Shown here one piece after another: positions 1 through 6,143 of a stretch of DNA of 10,277 bases; the stretch's first letter is position 1; each line of letters opens with the position of its first letter. The notes beneath the pieces are model-generated. The model made no database searches, was not told the DNA's origin, and was given only the letters and a program-made list of their open reading frames with translations. The stretch covers positions 1-10,277 of the forward strand of contig JAPLIW010000513.1 of the NCBI GenBank assembly GCA_026388915.1, given 5' to 3'. The stretch comes from Deltaproteobacteria bacterium (GTDB lineage: Bacteria > Desulfobacterota > SM23-61). The translations under genes were made by a program, and so were the position numbers.

Positions 1-197
1 TATTGATCGTATGGAATTGCTCACAGCTGATCCGTAAGGTTATTTCTGAAGTTTAGGTCCAAGGTTTTCAATTTGTCATCCATCCCCCATCTCCAACCCA
101 ATTTTTTCACACCTTCGGGGAGGGGAGGGAGGGGGTGATTCTCTTTGGTTGCGGCTTTGCCGCTCTGTGTTCTCTGTGTCTCTGTGGTGAACGCCTT
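1..197. other. Intergenic region downstream of tonB, no gene seen
   Basis: No convincing coding region is visible here. Near tonB there is a short hairpin, GCGGC-TTT-GCCGC at 151-163, followed by a TCTGTG-rich stretch (about 164-189, CTCTGTGTCTCTGTGGTG) that looks like a dispersed repeat. Neither carries a U-tract on the minus strand, so I do not call a terminator for tonB. A G-rich run (GGGGAGGGGAGGGAGGGGG) lies at about 118-136. Confidence 0.5.
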
Positions 198-1100
198 TTA
201 AAGAATTTTGAAGGCGATGACCACTTTCAGCCATCCTTCTTTGTAAGGCAGAGGGGCCGCCCGCTGGACCGTCTCCAGGGAAGCCTGATCCAGAATCTCG
301 GATCCCGATGATTCCATGAGCTCCACTCTTTCAACTTTTCCATTGGGTTTGATTCTAAAACGGACCGTAGCCTGGCCCTCCGTTCCCATCTTCCGGGCCA
401 TCCTAGGGTAGCGCTTGGCTTTTTCGATGCGGCGCATGATCTCGGCAATGACCGAATCTCCATCTCCTGAGGACCCGTGAACACTGCTGAAACGGGAGGC
501 CCCCCCTTCTCCCTGCCCCGCCCCCGAACCATTTCCGCCGCCCCCAACGGCAATTCCTTCTTTGCCCGATTCAGGCCCCGCTGAAGCGAGGAAGACAGCC
601 CCTCCATCCCCTCTTCCCCCCGAAGTCGGGGATCCTTGCAGAGGGCTCGCCGACTCTCTCATTTCCGCGGTGCCCCCGGCGGGCGGGGTAAGTCTGGCCA
701 TGAGAACCGGGAACTCTTCGTTTCTGGCCGTCAGAACCGGGGGCTCTGCAGGCATCTCCCCTTCCGCCATGGCTTTTTCTTCCCGGATTTCTTTCTGGAC
801 GGGTTCGGTCTTCTCCGGTTTGGGCTCCTGGATCTTCAATTCTTCTTTCACGCGGGCGACCCGCCGGGTTGCCCCTACCTCTTTTTTCTCCTGGATATCT
901 TCCTTCTTAAAGGATTTCTCTTCTGGTTTCTTATCCCCTTCCCCCTTCTGCCCCATCGGCTTTCCCTCGATCCGCTCCACCAGCGATACTTCCACCACGC
1001 TTCCCGCAAGAAGGCGGTCCGCCAGCGGAATCTCCCAGGAGAAGAGGAGAACGAGGACAACCGCGTGGAGAAAGATGGAAATGAATAGGAAACGTTTCAT
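198..1100 (-). CDS. tonB: TonB energy-transducing protein
   Basis: This 300-residue protein has the three-part architecture of TonB: an N-terminal membrane anchor (about residues 1-22, beginning MKRFLFISIFLHAVVLVLLF), a long Lys/Glu/Pro-rich periplasmic spacer (about 45-120) that turns Gly/Ser-rich (about 150-210), and a C-terminal TonB domain (about 218-300). The C-terminal domain shows the family pattern KRYPRMARKMGTEGQATVRF, then IKPNGKVERVELMESSG, LDQASLETV and AAPLP. TonB links the ExbB/ExbD proton channel in the inner membrane to TonB-dependent receptors. Its place as the next gene after btuB, in the same direction, suggests it is dedicated to B12 uptake. No exbB/exbD lies in the window, so it must borrow ExbBD from elsewhere. 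The ATG start is preceded only by a weak AGG, and a 148-bp repeat element ends 30 bp upstream. The Gly-rich spacer is longer and less Pro-rich than in enteric TonB. Confidence 0.88.
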   Translation of the reverse strand: MKRFLFISIFLHAVVLVLLFSWEIPLADRLLAGSVVEVSLVERIEGKPMGQKGEGDKKPEEKSFKKEDIQEKKEVGATRRVARVKEELKIQEPKPEKTEPVQKEIREEKAMAEGEMPAEPPVLTARNEEFPVLMARLTPPAGGTAEMRESASPLQGSPTSGGRGDGGAVFLASAGPESGKEGIAVGGGGNGSGAGQGEGGASRFSSVHGSSGDGDSVIAEIMRRIEKAKRYPRMARKMGTEGQATVRFRIKPNGKVERVELMESSGSEILDQASLETVQRAAPLPYKEGWLKVVIAFKIL

Positions 1101-1130
1101 GGCCTAAAAAATAAAAAAATTTGGAAACAC

Positions 1131-1278
1131 TTTAGCTCTTTGAAAAAGGTGACTTTTACCTTCTGAAAAGATTTCCCAGAAATCCCCCCTGCCCCCCTTT
1201 GCAAAGGGGGGTTGGGGGGGATTTGAGCGATGGGTATCTCAATCGATATGGGTTTGATATTTTTTTCAAAAAGCTAAA
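1131..1278. repeat. 148-bp element with terminal inverted repeats, copy 1
   Basis: The element starts TTTAGCTCTTTGAAAAAGGT and its other end, read on the opposite strand, is TTTAGCTTTTTGAAAAAAAT, so the ends form roughly 20-bp imperfect inverted repeats (17 of 20 match). The centre is a strong palindrome: a perfect 20-bp core at 1192-1211 (six C, TTTGCAAA, six G), flanked by further C-run and G-run arms. A second copy lies at 10130-10277 in the same orientation; by hand alignment there are no gaps and about 13 differences in 148 positions. It looks like a MITE-like nonautonomous mobile element. Here it lies in the tonB upstream region and could carry or disrupt its promoter; no clear sigma-70 boxes were seen. 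Confidence 0.8.
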
Positions 1279-1338
1279 TTGATACAAAAATTGGAATGAC
1301 GGGTAAAAACGACTTTTGCAGCCTTTAAACCCAATCTT

Positions 1339-1409
1339 TCATTATTCCAGTATTCCAGTGTTCCATCATTCCATTCCCCCATTATTTCACTATTCCATTA
1401 TTCCATTGC
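1339..1409. repeat. ATTCCA-rich tandem low-complexity repeat
   Basis: On the plus strand, units of the form (T)ATTCCA recur with small variations (ATTATTCCAGTATTCCAGTG, then ATTCCATTATTCCATTGC at the btuB end). The array begins about 70 bp from the btuB stop codon and runs right up to it. With the 148-bp element it accounts for most of the 309-bp tonB-btuB gap; the remaining 1279-1338 shows nothing I recognise. The array has no open reading frame of interest. Its function is unknown; replication slippage is the simplest origin. Confidence 0.65.
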
Positions 1410-1423
1410 TTAGAAAGCAATGG
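1403..1423 (-). other. Perfect 9-bp hairpin spanning the btuB stop codon
   Basis: On the coding strand the sequence reads CCATTGCTT-TCT-AAGCAATGG, two perfect 9-bp arms with a 3-base loop. The btuB stop TAA lies at the loop and right-arm junction. There is no U-tract behind it, so it is not a standard intrinsic terminator. It may stabilise the mRNA 3' end or simply mark where the ATTCCA repeat abuts the gene. Confidence 0.6.
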
Positions 1424-3263
1424 AAACCCCTCCGTTTAAGGACCGAGGAGGCATGGGATATCCTTCGCTGGTCTGATATTCCCTGTCCAGAGCGTTGGTG
1501 AGGCCGAGATAAGCTTCCCCTTTCAAATATTGCCAGGCTTTGAATTCATACCCGACGCGGGCGTCGAGGACGAAATAGTCCTGATTCAGAGTAGACCCCT
1601 GACTGGTATAGAGCCGGAGGTATCTCCCTTTCAGGCTGCCCTTGAGGCCGAAGGGACTCTTATAATCGACGCCTGCGTTGACCACGTGCTTGGGCCGGTT
1701 GGGAATCGGGCCTCCCGTGCTCTCATCCCGCGGGTACAGGTAGGAATAATTGAGGGGGATGGCCCAGCCCTTCGCCGGGTAAAAAACGAACTCCGCCTCC
1801 GCCCCCCAGATCTTCGCGTCGGAGATGTTGCTGGGCCGCCAGACAAAGTTCGCATCCGGCGCCCAGTTGATCAGGTCCTTGACATCCCGGTAAAAACCGG
1901 CGACTTTGATGGTCGAGATTTTTTGAAAATCCTTTTCCGCCCCCAGTTCATAATTCCAGGCGGTCTCCGGTTTCAGGTTTGGATTCCCCGCCGTGTAAGC
2001 GGAAGCGGGCCAGTAAAGGTCGTTGAAGGTGGGAGCGCGGAACGAGCGGCCGGCCGAAGCCCGCAGGCGAACCTCCGCCGGAAGCCGCAGCAGAACACCC
2101 AGGCGCGGGTCTAACTGATTGTCGTAAACCGAATGGAAGTCATACCGCAGCCCCAGGGTGGCGGTCAAGGGCTTGCCGATCTCGATTTCATCCTGAAGAT
2201 AGACGGCCCCTCGGGTGGCCTGCTCCACGCCGAAGGACGAGCTGTTCGCCCGGTCTTCGATGATTTCCAGTCCCCCCACAAACAGGTTCCTTTTTCCCAG
2301 TTGATAGGTGGCTTGGAAGTCTCCACCGCTTTCAGAGCTCTTATGGAGGGCCGAGGTCCCCATGCTCAGGATTCCCTGGGACCCTGCATCAAAAGTGTTT
2401 CGGTATTGGTTCTGCCACCCTTTGAAACCCAATTTCAGCCGCGGAGTGATCTGCCCCTGGTAGCTAAGATTCAAAAGGGTATTATCATCTTTTTGCCGGT
2501 CGTCGGGGTCGGGGGAACTCACCGGCCCCGGCAGACCCACTTCTTTTTGAATATAACGGGCGGAGAACTTCACCTCGGACTGGGAGGTCAGGCTGTATCC
2601 CACCTCTCCCCCCATGATCCAGGCGTCATATTGGCTGTTTTCCCGGTAGCCGTCCGATTTCTCCCTCCCCAGGGAAATCCCGTAGCTGAAGGGCCCGGGT
2701 TTCCACCGGTGGGTCAGAGAATACTGCTGGGTATCGAACCGGCCATAGGAGGCCGAAACGGAGGTGGAGGGTTTGGCCGTCGGGGTCTTGGTGATGATGT
2801 TGATCACTCCGGCCAGGGCATCCGCCCCGTAGAGCGCCGAAGCCCCTCCCCGCAAGACTTCGATGCGCTCGATATCCTCCTTTAGAACCGGCAGATTGCT
2901 CAAGTCATACTGGCCGTTTTGAGCGTCGTTGAGCCGTTGGCCGTCCACCAGGATCAAAACCTGGCCCGCGGTGGAGCCCCGCACCTGCGGCACGGCCAGG
3001 GCGCCCATCGGACCGTTCTGCGTGACTTGAACCGCGGGGGCCCGCTGAAGGATTTCCCCGATGGTCCGATCGGGACTGTTCTGGATTTCCTCTTTGGTGA
3101 TCACGCTGATGGATTGGGGGACTTCGCTGATTTCCGTCTCCGTCTTGGTCGCCGTAACCACTACCCTGCCCAGTTCCACTTCCGCTCCGCCGGCTGGGAG
3201 GGCTGAAAAAACCACGCCGGAACTGAGACCAGCCATCATCCACAAAACGAAGCCCTTCTTCAT
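1410..3263 (-). CDS. btuB: TonB-dependent outer-membrane cobalamin receptor BtuB
   Basis: The 617-residue protein is a TonB-dependent receptor. A signal peptide (about 1-27, ending ALPAGGA) is followed by a TonB-box-like segment GRVVVTATKT (about 32-41). The plug domain shows PQSISVITKEEI (about 49-60), VRGSTAGQVLILVDGQRLND and LRGGASALYGADALAGVINI (about 139-158). A 22-strand barrel region follows, with YLQDEIEIGKPLTATLGLRY and ASAGRSFRAPTFNDLYWP, and ends in the aromatic terminus GVSIAF needed for barrel assembly. Length is usual for BtuB (about 600). Receptors of this family also import siderophores; the cobalamin assignment rests on the B12 riboswitch directly upstream and the btuFCD/cob neighbours. 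The ATG start is secure because AAAGGAG lies six bases ahead. That ribosome binding site overlaps a hairpin, giving a route for riboswitch control. Confidence 0.92.
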   Translation of the reverse strand: MKKGFVLWMMAGLSSGVVFSALPAGGAEVELGRVVVTATKTETEISEVPQSISVITKEEIQNSPDRTIGEILQRAPAVQVTQNGPMGALAVPQVRGSTAGQVLILVDGQRLNDAQNGQYDLSNLPVLKEDIERIEVLRGGASALYGADALAGVINIITKTPTAKPSTSVSASYGRFDTQQYSLTHRWKPGPFSYGISLGREKSDGYRENSQYDAWIMGGEVGYSLTSQSEVKFSARYIQKEVGLPGPVSSPDPDDRQKDDNTLLNLSYQGQITPRLKLGFKGWQNQYRNTFDAGSQGILSMGTSALHKSSESGGDFQATYQLGKRNLFVGGLEIIEDRANSSSFGVEQATRGAVYLQDEIEIGKPLTATLGLRYDFHSVYDNQLDPRLGVLLRLPAEVRLRASAGRSFRAPTFNDLYWPASAYTAGNPNLKPETAWNYELGAEKDFQKISTIKVAGFYRDVKDLINWAPDANFVWRPSNISDAKIWGAEAEFVFYPAKGWAIPLNYSYLYPRDESTGGPIPNRPKHVVNAGVDYKSPFGLKGSLKGRYLRLYTSQGSTLNQDYFVLDARVGYEFKAWQYLKGEAYLGLTNALDREYQTSEGYPMPPRSLNGGVSIAF

Positions 3264-3266
3264 TTT

Positions 3267-3286
3267 TTCTCCTTTCCCGCGAAAGG
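3267..3286 (-). promoter_or_regulatory. btuB ribosome binding site within a sequestering hairpin
   Basis: In the transcript, CCUUUC-GCGG-GAAAGG forms a perfect 6-bp stem with a tetraloop, and its right arm runs into the Shine-Dalgarno sequence AAAGGAG just ahead of the btuB AUG. No U-tract follows. The riboswitch 3' end lies only about 20 bases upstream, so this hairpin fits an expression platform that blocks ribosome binding when cobalamin is bound. The stem is seen directly; the switching role is inferred. Confidence 0.65.
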
Positions 3287-3299
3287 TCAGAAATAATTC

Positions 3300-3590
3300 C
3301 CTCGGGGTCAGGTTTACTGGCTCGGGGCCCCCTACTCGCCACGCCTTCCCGGACCGGGGTCCAGTGGCTGAGACAGCAAAAAAATGTTTCGGGTTTCGAG
3401 TTACGGGTTTCGGGTTATGAAAAACAGAGATTTAAAGTCTTTGAACTCGAAACTCGAAACGCGCAACTCGGAACTGTCTCTTGTGGCTTTTGTTCCCCTC
3501 ACAGTTGCGGGGCAGCAGTGGATTTACACCACTTTCCCTTGAATCCTCCGGGTCCAGCCTTTCACAGCCTCCTTTTATTTTCCGGGGACT
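3300..3590 (-). ncRNA. Cobalamin riboswitch (AdoCbl/B12 element) upstream of btuB
   Basis: Reading the minus strand, the conserved blocks appear in the expected order. AAGGGAAAGTGGTGTAAATC lies at about 3521-3540. CACTGCTGCCCCGCAACTGT (about 3501-3520) and GAGGGG follow. After an insert come GCCACTGG (about 3361-3368) and GGGAAGGCG (about 3341-3349). The terminal B12 box AGCCAGTAAACCTGACC (about 3306-3322) matches the consensus AGNCAGGAnACCTGCC with substitutions. The 5' boundary is approximate; the upstream GGCTGGACCCGGAGGATTCA fits the variable 5' stem. The switch controls btuB, and perhaps tonB if co-transcribed, lowering expression when cobalamin is plentiful. The insert between the core and GCCACTGG (3370-3480) is unusually long and is described separately. 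With the short hairpin at the btuB ribosome binding site and no U-tract, translational control is the more likely mode. Confidence 0.92.
3370..3480 (-). repeat. Repeat-derived hairpin inserted in the riboswitch peripheral region
   Basis: The segment is closed by a perfect 7-bp inverted repeat, GAGACAG (3370-3376) with CTGTCTC (3474-3480). Inside it, TTTCGAGTTTCGAGTT-type units on one side face ACCCGAAACCCGTAACTCG-type units on the other, giving about 24 pairs in 31 positions with mostly A-C mismatches. It lies between the GCAACTGTGA core and GCCACTGG, where cobalamin riboswitches tolerate an optional stem. The sequence style (CGAGTTTCGAGTTT) resembles dispersed repeats, so it may be a repeat captured as a riboswitch arm. 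Confidence 0.6.
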
Positions 3591-3643
3591 CTTGGCCTCG
3601 GTTATTCAGGCGGATGAACACCGCCCTTACGGCCTTCATAATT

Positions 3644-3780
3644 TCAACGAACTCGTAAAAAATCGAAATTCCATAAAATTCGTCATTCCGGCGAAAGCCG
3701 GAATCCAGTCATTTCAGGATATTCTGGACCCCGGCTTTCGCCGGGGTGACGCTTCAAGAGACTTTTTACGGGATCATCAA
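3644..3780 (+). repeat. 137-bp element with terminal inverted repeats, copy A
   Basis: The right end is GACTTTTTACGGGATCATCA plus A; the left end (CGAACTCGTAAAAAATC) is its imperfect inverse. Two internal palindromes follow each other: ATTCCGGCGAAAGCCGGAAT and CCCCGGCTTTCGCCGGGG. Copy B (8125-8261) is the same element in the opposite orientation with about 11 differences in 137 positions. Together with the riboswitch, this fills most of the 513-bp gap between btuD and btuB; about 50 bp at 3591-3643 shows nothing recognisable. The right terminus overlaps the btuD stop codon. It is MITE-like; no transposase is in the window. Confidence 0.85.
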
Positions 3781-5039
3781 TTTTGATTCAGATGTCTCTC
3801 CGCTTCTTCCAGCAGCCGGGAATGATCGGGGATGAATACCGCTCCCTTCTCCTTCAGGCGCCGGTAATAAGCCTTTGCTTCACCCCCGGTGAAATCGTAT
3901 TCCAGGTTGTTTTCCAGGACGATCACCTTTTTCCCTTTTTCCAGGGCCTCCAGGGCCGCCCGGAGATTGTCCAGGTTTCCCGGGCCTACGTGAAATCTCT
4001 CCACCAGCACCAGGTCCGCTTTTTCCATCAATTTCCGATTCTCTTCCATGCCCCGCTCGGAGATGGAGGAGAAAGGCCCCTCCAGGGCCATGGGCAGACC
4101 GAGGGTCCTTCCGATTTTCTGGTCCGTATCACCCGTATTCAGGACTCCCAGAGACACCCGGTACCCTCTCAGGAGCAGCCGGCGGGCCGAATCCACCCCG
4201 CTCCCCTCCCCGCAGATGATATGCACGGTCCTTTGCGGTCCCGGTTGTTCCATCTTCCCTTTGCCCAACAGGGTGATCCGGGGAGCCCCGGAAAGAGGGT
4301 TCTTTTCGACCAAAACCTTGGTCTCGTAAACCCGGCGGATGTTTTCCTCGGTGATCACCTCCGAGGGAACCCCCGCGGAGAAGACCGACCCCTGATGAAG
4401 CAAGACAATCCGGTGGCAATACTCCGCCGCCAGGTTCAAATCATGGGAAATATGGAGGACCGTGAGTCCTTTCTGCAGATTCAGTCCCCGGATCAGCTCG
4501 TTGATCTCCACCTGATGATTGATATCCAGGTGGGAAGTGGGCTCGTCGAGCAGGATGATCCTGGGTTCCTGGGCCAGGGCCCGGGCGATTAAGACCCTCT
4601 GTTTCTCCCCCTGGCTCAACTCCCAGAAAGTCCGGTCTCCCAGGCCGGCCACATCCGTGAGGGCCATGGCCTCACGGGCTACATCCAGGTCCTTCTGCTT
4701 TTCCCAGCCGAAGCGGGTCAGGTACGGCGCCCTTCCCATGAGCACGATCTCCCCGACGGTGAAAGAAAACGGTACCTCCATGGCCTGCGGCACCACGGCG
4801 ATCTTCCGGGCCACCTGCGCCCGGGGAATCTGCTCCAAGTTCCTCTCTTCCAGCAGGATTCTTCCCCGCTGAGGCTGGAGCAGTCCGTCCATCAGTTTCA
4901 GGAGGGTCGTCTTGCCCGAGCTGTTGGGCCCGATGAGGCCCAGAACCTCCCCCCCCTCCAGAGAGAGGCTCAGCCCGGAGAAGATCGGCCTCTCCGGGTA
5001 ACGAAAATCGACCGACTCCATTCTAATGATAGACGGCAT
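3777..5039 (-). CDS. btuD: Cobalamin ABC transporter ATP-binding protein BtuD with extra C-terminal domain
   Basis: Residues 1-255 form a FecE/BtuD-type ABC ATPase: Walker A GPNSSGKT (37-44), Q-loop VVPQ (82-85), signature LSQGEKQRV (141-149), Walker B IILLDEPTSHLD (161-172) and H-loop histidine in SHD (199). It powers corrinoid import through BtuC. At 420 residues it is about 160 longer than the classical enzyme. Residues about 270-418 form a second alpha/beta-looking domain with TVHIICGEGSG, VLNTGDTDQKIGRTLGLP, ADLVLVERFHVGPGNLDNL, KKVIVLEN and AVFIPD. I recall similar tails on some BtuD-like proteins but know no assigned function. The start overlaps the last 17 bp of btuC, so translation is probably coupled. 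The stop TGA lies in the terminal inverted repeat of the 137-bp element, so the last residues may have been altered by its insertion. The signature has Q where many relatives have G; this is a common variant. Confidence 0.92.
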   Translation of the reverse strand: MPSIIRMESVDFRYPERPIFSGLSLSLEGGEVLGLIGPNSSGKTTLLKLMDGLLQPQRGRILLEERNLEQIPRAQVARKIAVVPQAMEVPFSFTVGEIVLMGRAPYLTRFGWEKQKDLDVAREAMALTDVAGLGDRTFWELSQGEKQRVLIARALAQEPRIILLDEPTSHLDINHQVEINELIRGLNLQKGLTVLHISHDLNLAAEYCHRIVLLHQGSVFSAGVPSEVITEENIRRVYETKVLVEKNPLSGAPRITLLGKGKMEQPGPQRTVHIICGEGSGVDSARRLLLRGYRVSLGVLNTGDTDQKIGRTLGLPMALEGPFSSISERGMEENRKLMEKADLVLVERFHVGPGNLDNLRAALEALEKGKKVIVLENNLEYDFTGGEAKAYYRRLKEKGAVFIPDHSRLLEEAERHLNQN

Positions 5040-6069
5040 GGCCCTTTTTCCTCAGGAGGTAAACGAAGAAGGGGGCCCCTCCCATGGCCGTGACGACCCC
5101 CACGGGAATCTCTGTCGGGGCCATGACTGTCCGGGCAAGGGTGTCGGCCACCACCATGAGCATGGCCCCCACCAGGGCGGAGGCCGGGAGGAGGAACCGG
5201 TGGTCCGGCCCCCAGATCATCCGTACCACGTGGGGGACAATCAGGCCCACAAATCCGATCAGCCCGCTCACGGAAACGACCGCGCCGGTTATGAGGGAAG
5301 CAAAGATGAACGCCATTTTTTTCACCCTCTCCACATCCACCCCCAGCTCGGACGCGGTCTCTTCTCCCAGGGACAGGAGGTTGAGGTCCCGGGCCAGGCC
5401 AAAGAGGATCCCCCCACCCGCCACCAAATAAAGGAAGATGACCCCCAGGGATTGGGAAGCCATGTATTCCAGGTTGCCCATGAGCCAGAAGGTCACGTTA
5501 TAGATCTGCTGGTCGCTGGTGGCGGAGATCAAAAACATGATGACCGCCGAAAAAAAAGAGCTCACGATGACCCCGGCCAGCAGCATGGTATTCGTGGGCG
5601 CCCGGCCCTCCACGCGGGCGATGAAATAGACCAGGAAAAGGGTGATCAAGGCCCCCCCGAAGGCGGATCCCGGGACCGCGTAGGCCCCCAGGAAAGTCGA
5701 TCCCAAGCCAAAGAGGATCGCCAGCACGGCGCCCACAGCCGCCCCGCTGGAGATCCCCAGGACAAAGGGATCCGCTAGGGGGTTCCGCAGAAGGGCCTGA
5801 AGAACGGACCCGGCCATGGCCAGGGCGGAACCCACGAGGGCCCCGGAAAGAACCCGCGGGAGCCGCAGGTCGAGGATGATCGAGGATTCGCTCGCCGTCC
5901 ATTTTGCGGGGGTGGAAATTCCCAGGAACTGATGGGCAAGAATGGACCAGCTCTTGGAGAGGGGGATGGTCACCGCCCCCAGGGAAACCGAGACCCCCAT
6001 CACTGCAACCAGAAGAGCGGCCAGCATGACCATCCAGAGAATCCACCTTTTAAAAGTCCAACGAACCAT
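5023..6069 (-). CDS. btuC: Cobalamin ABC transporter permease BtuC (FecCD family)
   Basis: A 348-residue, highly hydrophobic protein of the FecCD/BtuC permease family, normally with ten membrane helices and acting as a homodimer with BtuD. Family landmarks include LDLRLPRVLSGALVGSALAM, then GSVLQALLRNPLADPFVLGI with SSGAAVGAV, TNTMLLAGV, SLGEETASELGVDV and GLIGFVGLIVPHVVRMIWG, ending near APFFVYLLRKKG. Length is usual for the family (about 330-350). I chose the ATG giving MVRWTFKRW. An in-frame TTG 27 bases further upstream is possible but would place the start inside a TTTGGAATTTGG hairpin arm. No strong Shine-Dalgarno sequence precedes either. The 3' end overlaps btuD by 17 bp. Relatives transport ferric siderophores or heme; neighbours point to corrinoids. 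Confidence 0.9.
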   Translation of the reverse strand: MVRWTFKRWILWMVMLAALLVAVMGVSVSLGAVTIPLSKSWSILAHQFLGISTPAKWTASESSIILDLRLPRVLSGALVGSALAMAGSVLQALLRNPLADPFVLGISSGAAVGAVLAILFGLGSTFLGAYAVPGSAFGGALITLFLVYFIARVEGRAPTNTMLLAGVIVSSFFSAVIMFLISATSDQQIYNVTFWLMGNLEYMASQSLGVIFLYLVAGGGILFGLARDLNLLSLGEETASELGVDVERVKKMAFIFASLITGAVVSVSGLIGFVGLIVPHVVRMIWGPDHRFLLPASALVGAMLMVVADTLARTVMAPTEIPVGVVTAMGGAPFFVYLLRKKGHAVYH

Positions 6070-6085
6070 GGGTAAATTCCAAGCA

Positions 6086-6137
6086 CCAAATTCCAAATCC
6101 CAATATAATGATTGAACCTTTGAAGTTTGGAATTTGG
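6086..6137. repeat. TTTGGAATTTGG inverted repeat between btuF and btuC
   Basis: CCAAATTCCAAA (6086-6097) and TTTGGAATTTGG (6126-6137) are perfect 12-bp inverted arms with a 28-base A/T-rich loop. They fill most of the 74-bp btuF-btuC gap and lie just ahead of the btuC start. The pattern resembles dispersed AAATTCCAAATCCC repeats. In RNA it may form a stem that sets the relative expression of btuF and btuC; no U-tract follows. Confidence 0.65.
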
Positions 6138-6143
6138 GATTTG

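Noticed and set aside
11..20. ATGGAATTGC near the window start, also present in 137-bp element copy B
   Set aside because: Only ten bases match; flanking sequence shares nothing further with the element, so it is probably chance.
2133..2885. Long plus-strand open reading frame of 250 codons opposite btuB, and similar plus-strand frames opposite cobS, cobT, btuF, btuC and btuD
   Set aside because: They lie wholly opposite well-recognised genes, have no family motifs and low-complexity composition typical of antisense frames in GC-rich DNA.
3591..3776. Sigma-70 promoter for btuB upstream of the riboswitch
   Set aside because: Candidate boxes such as TTGAAA were seen but no acceptable -10 at proper spacing; not supportable by eye.
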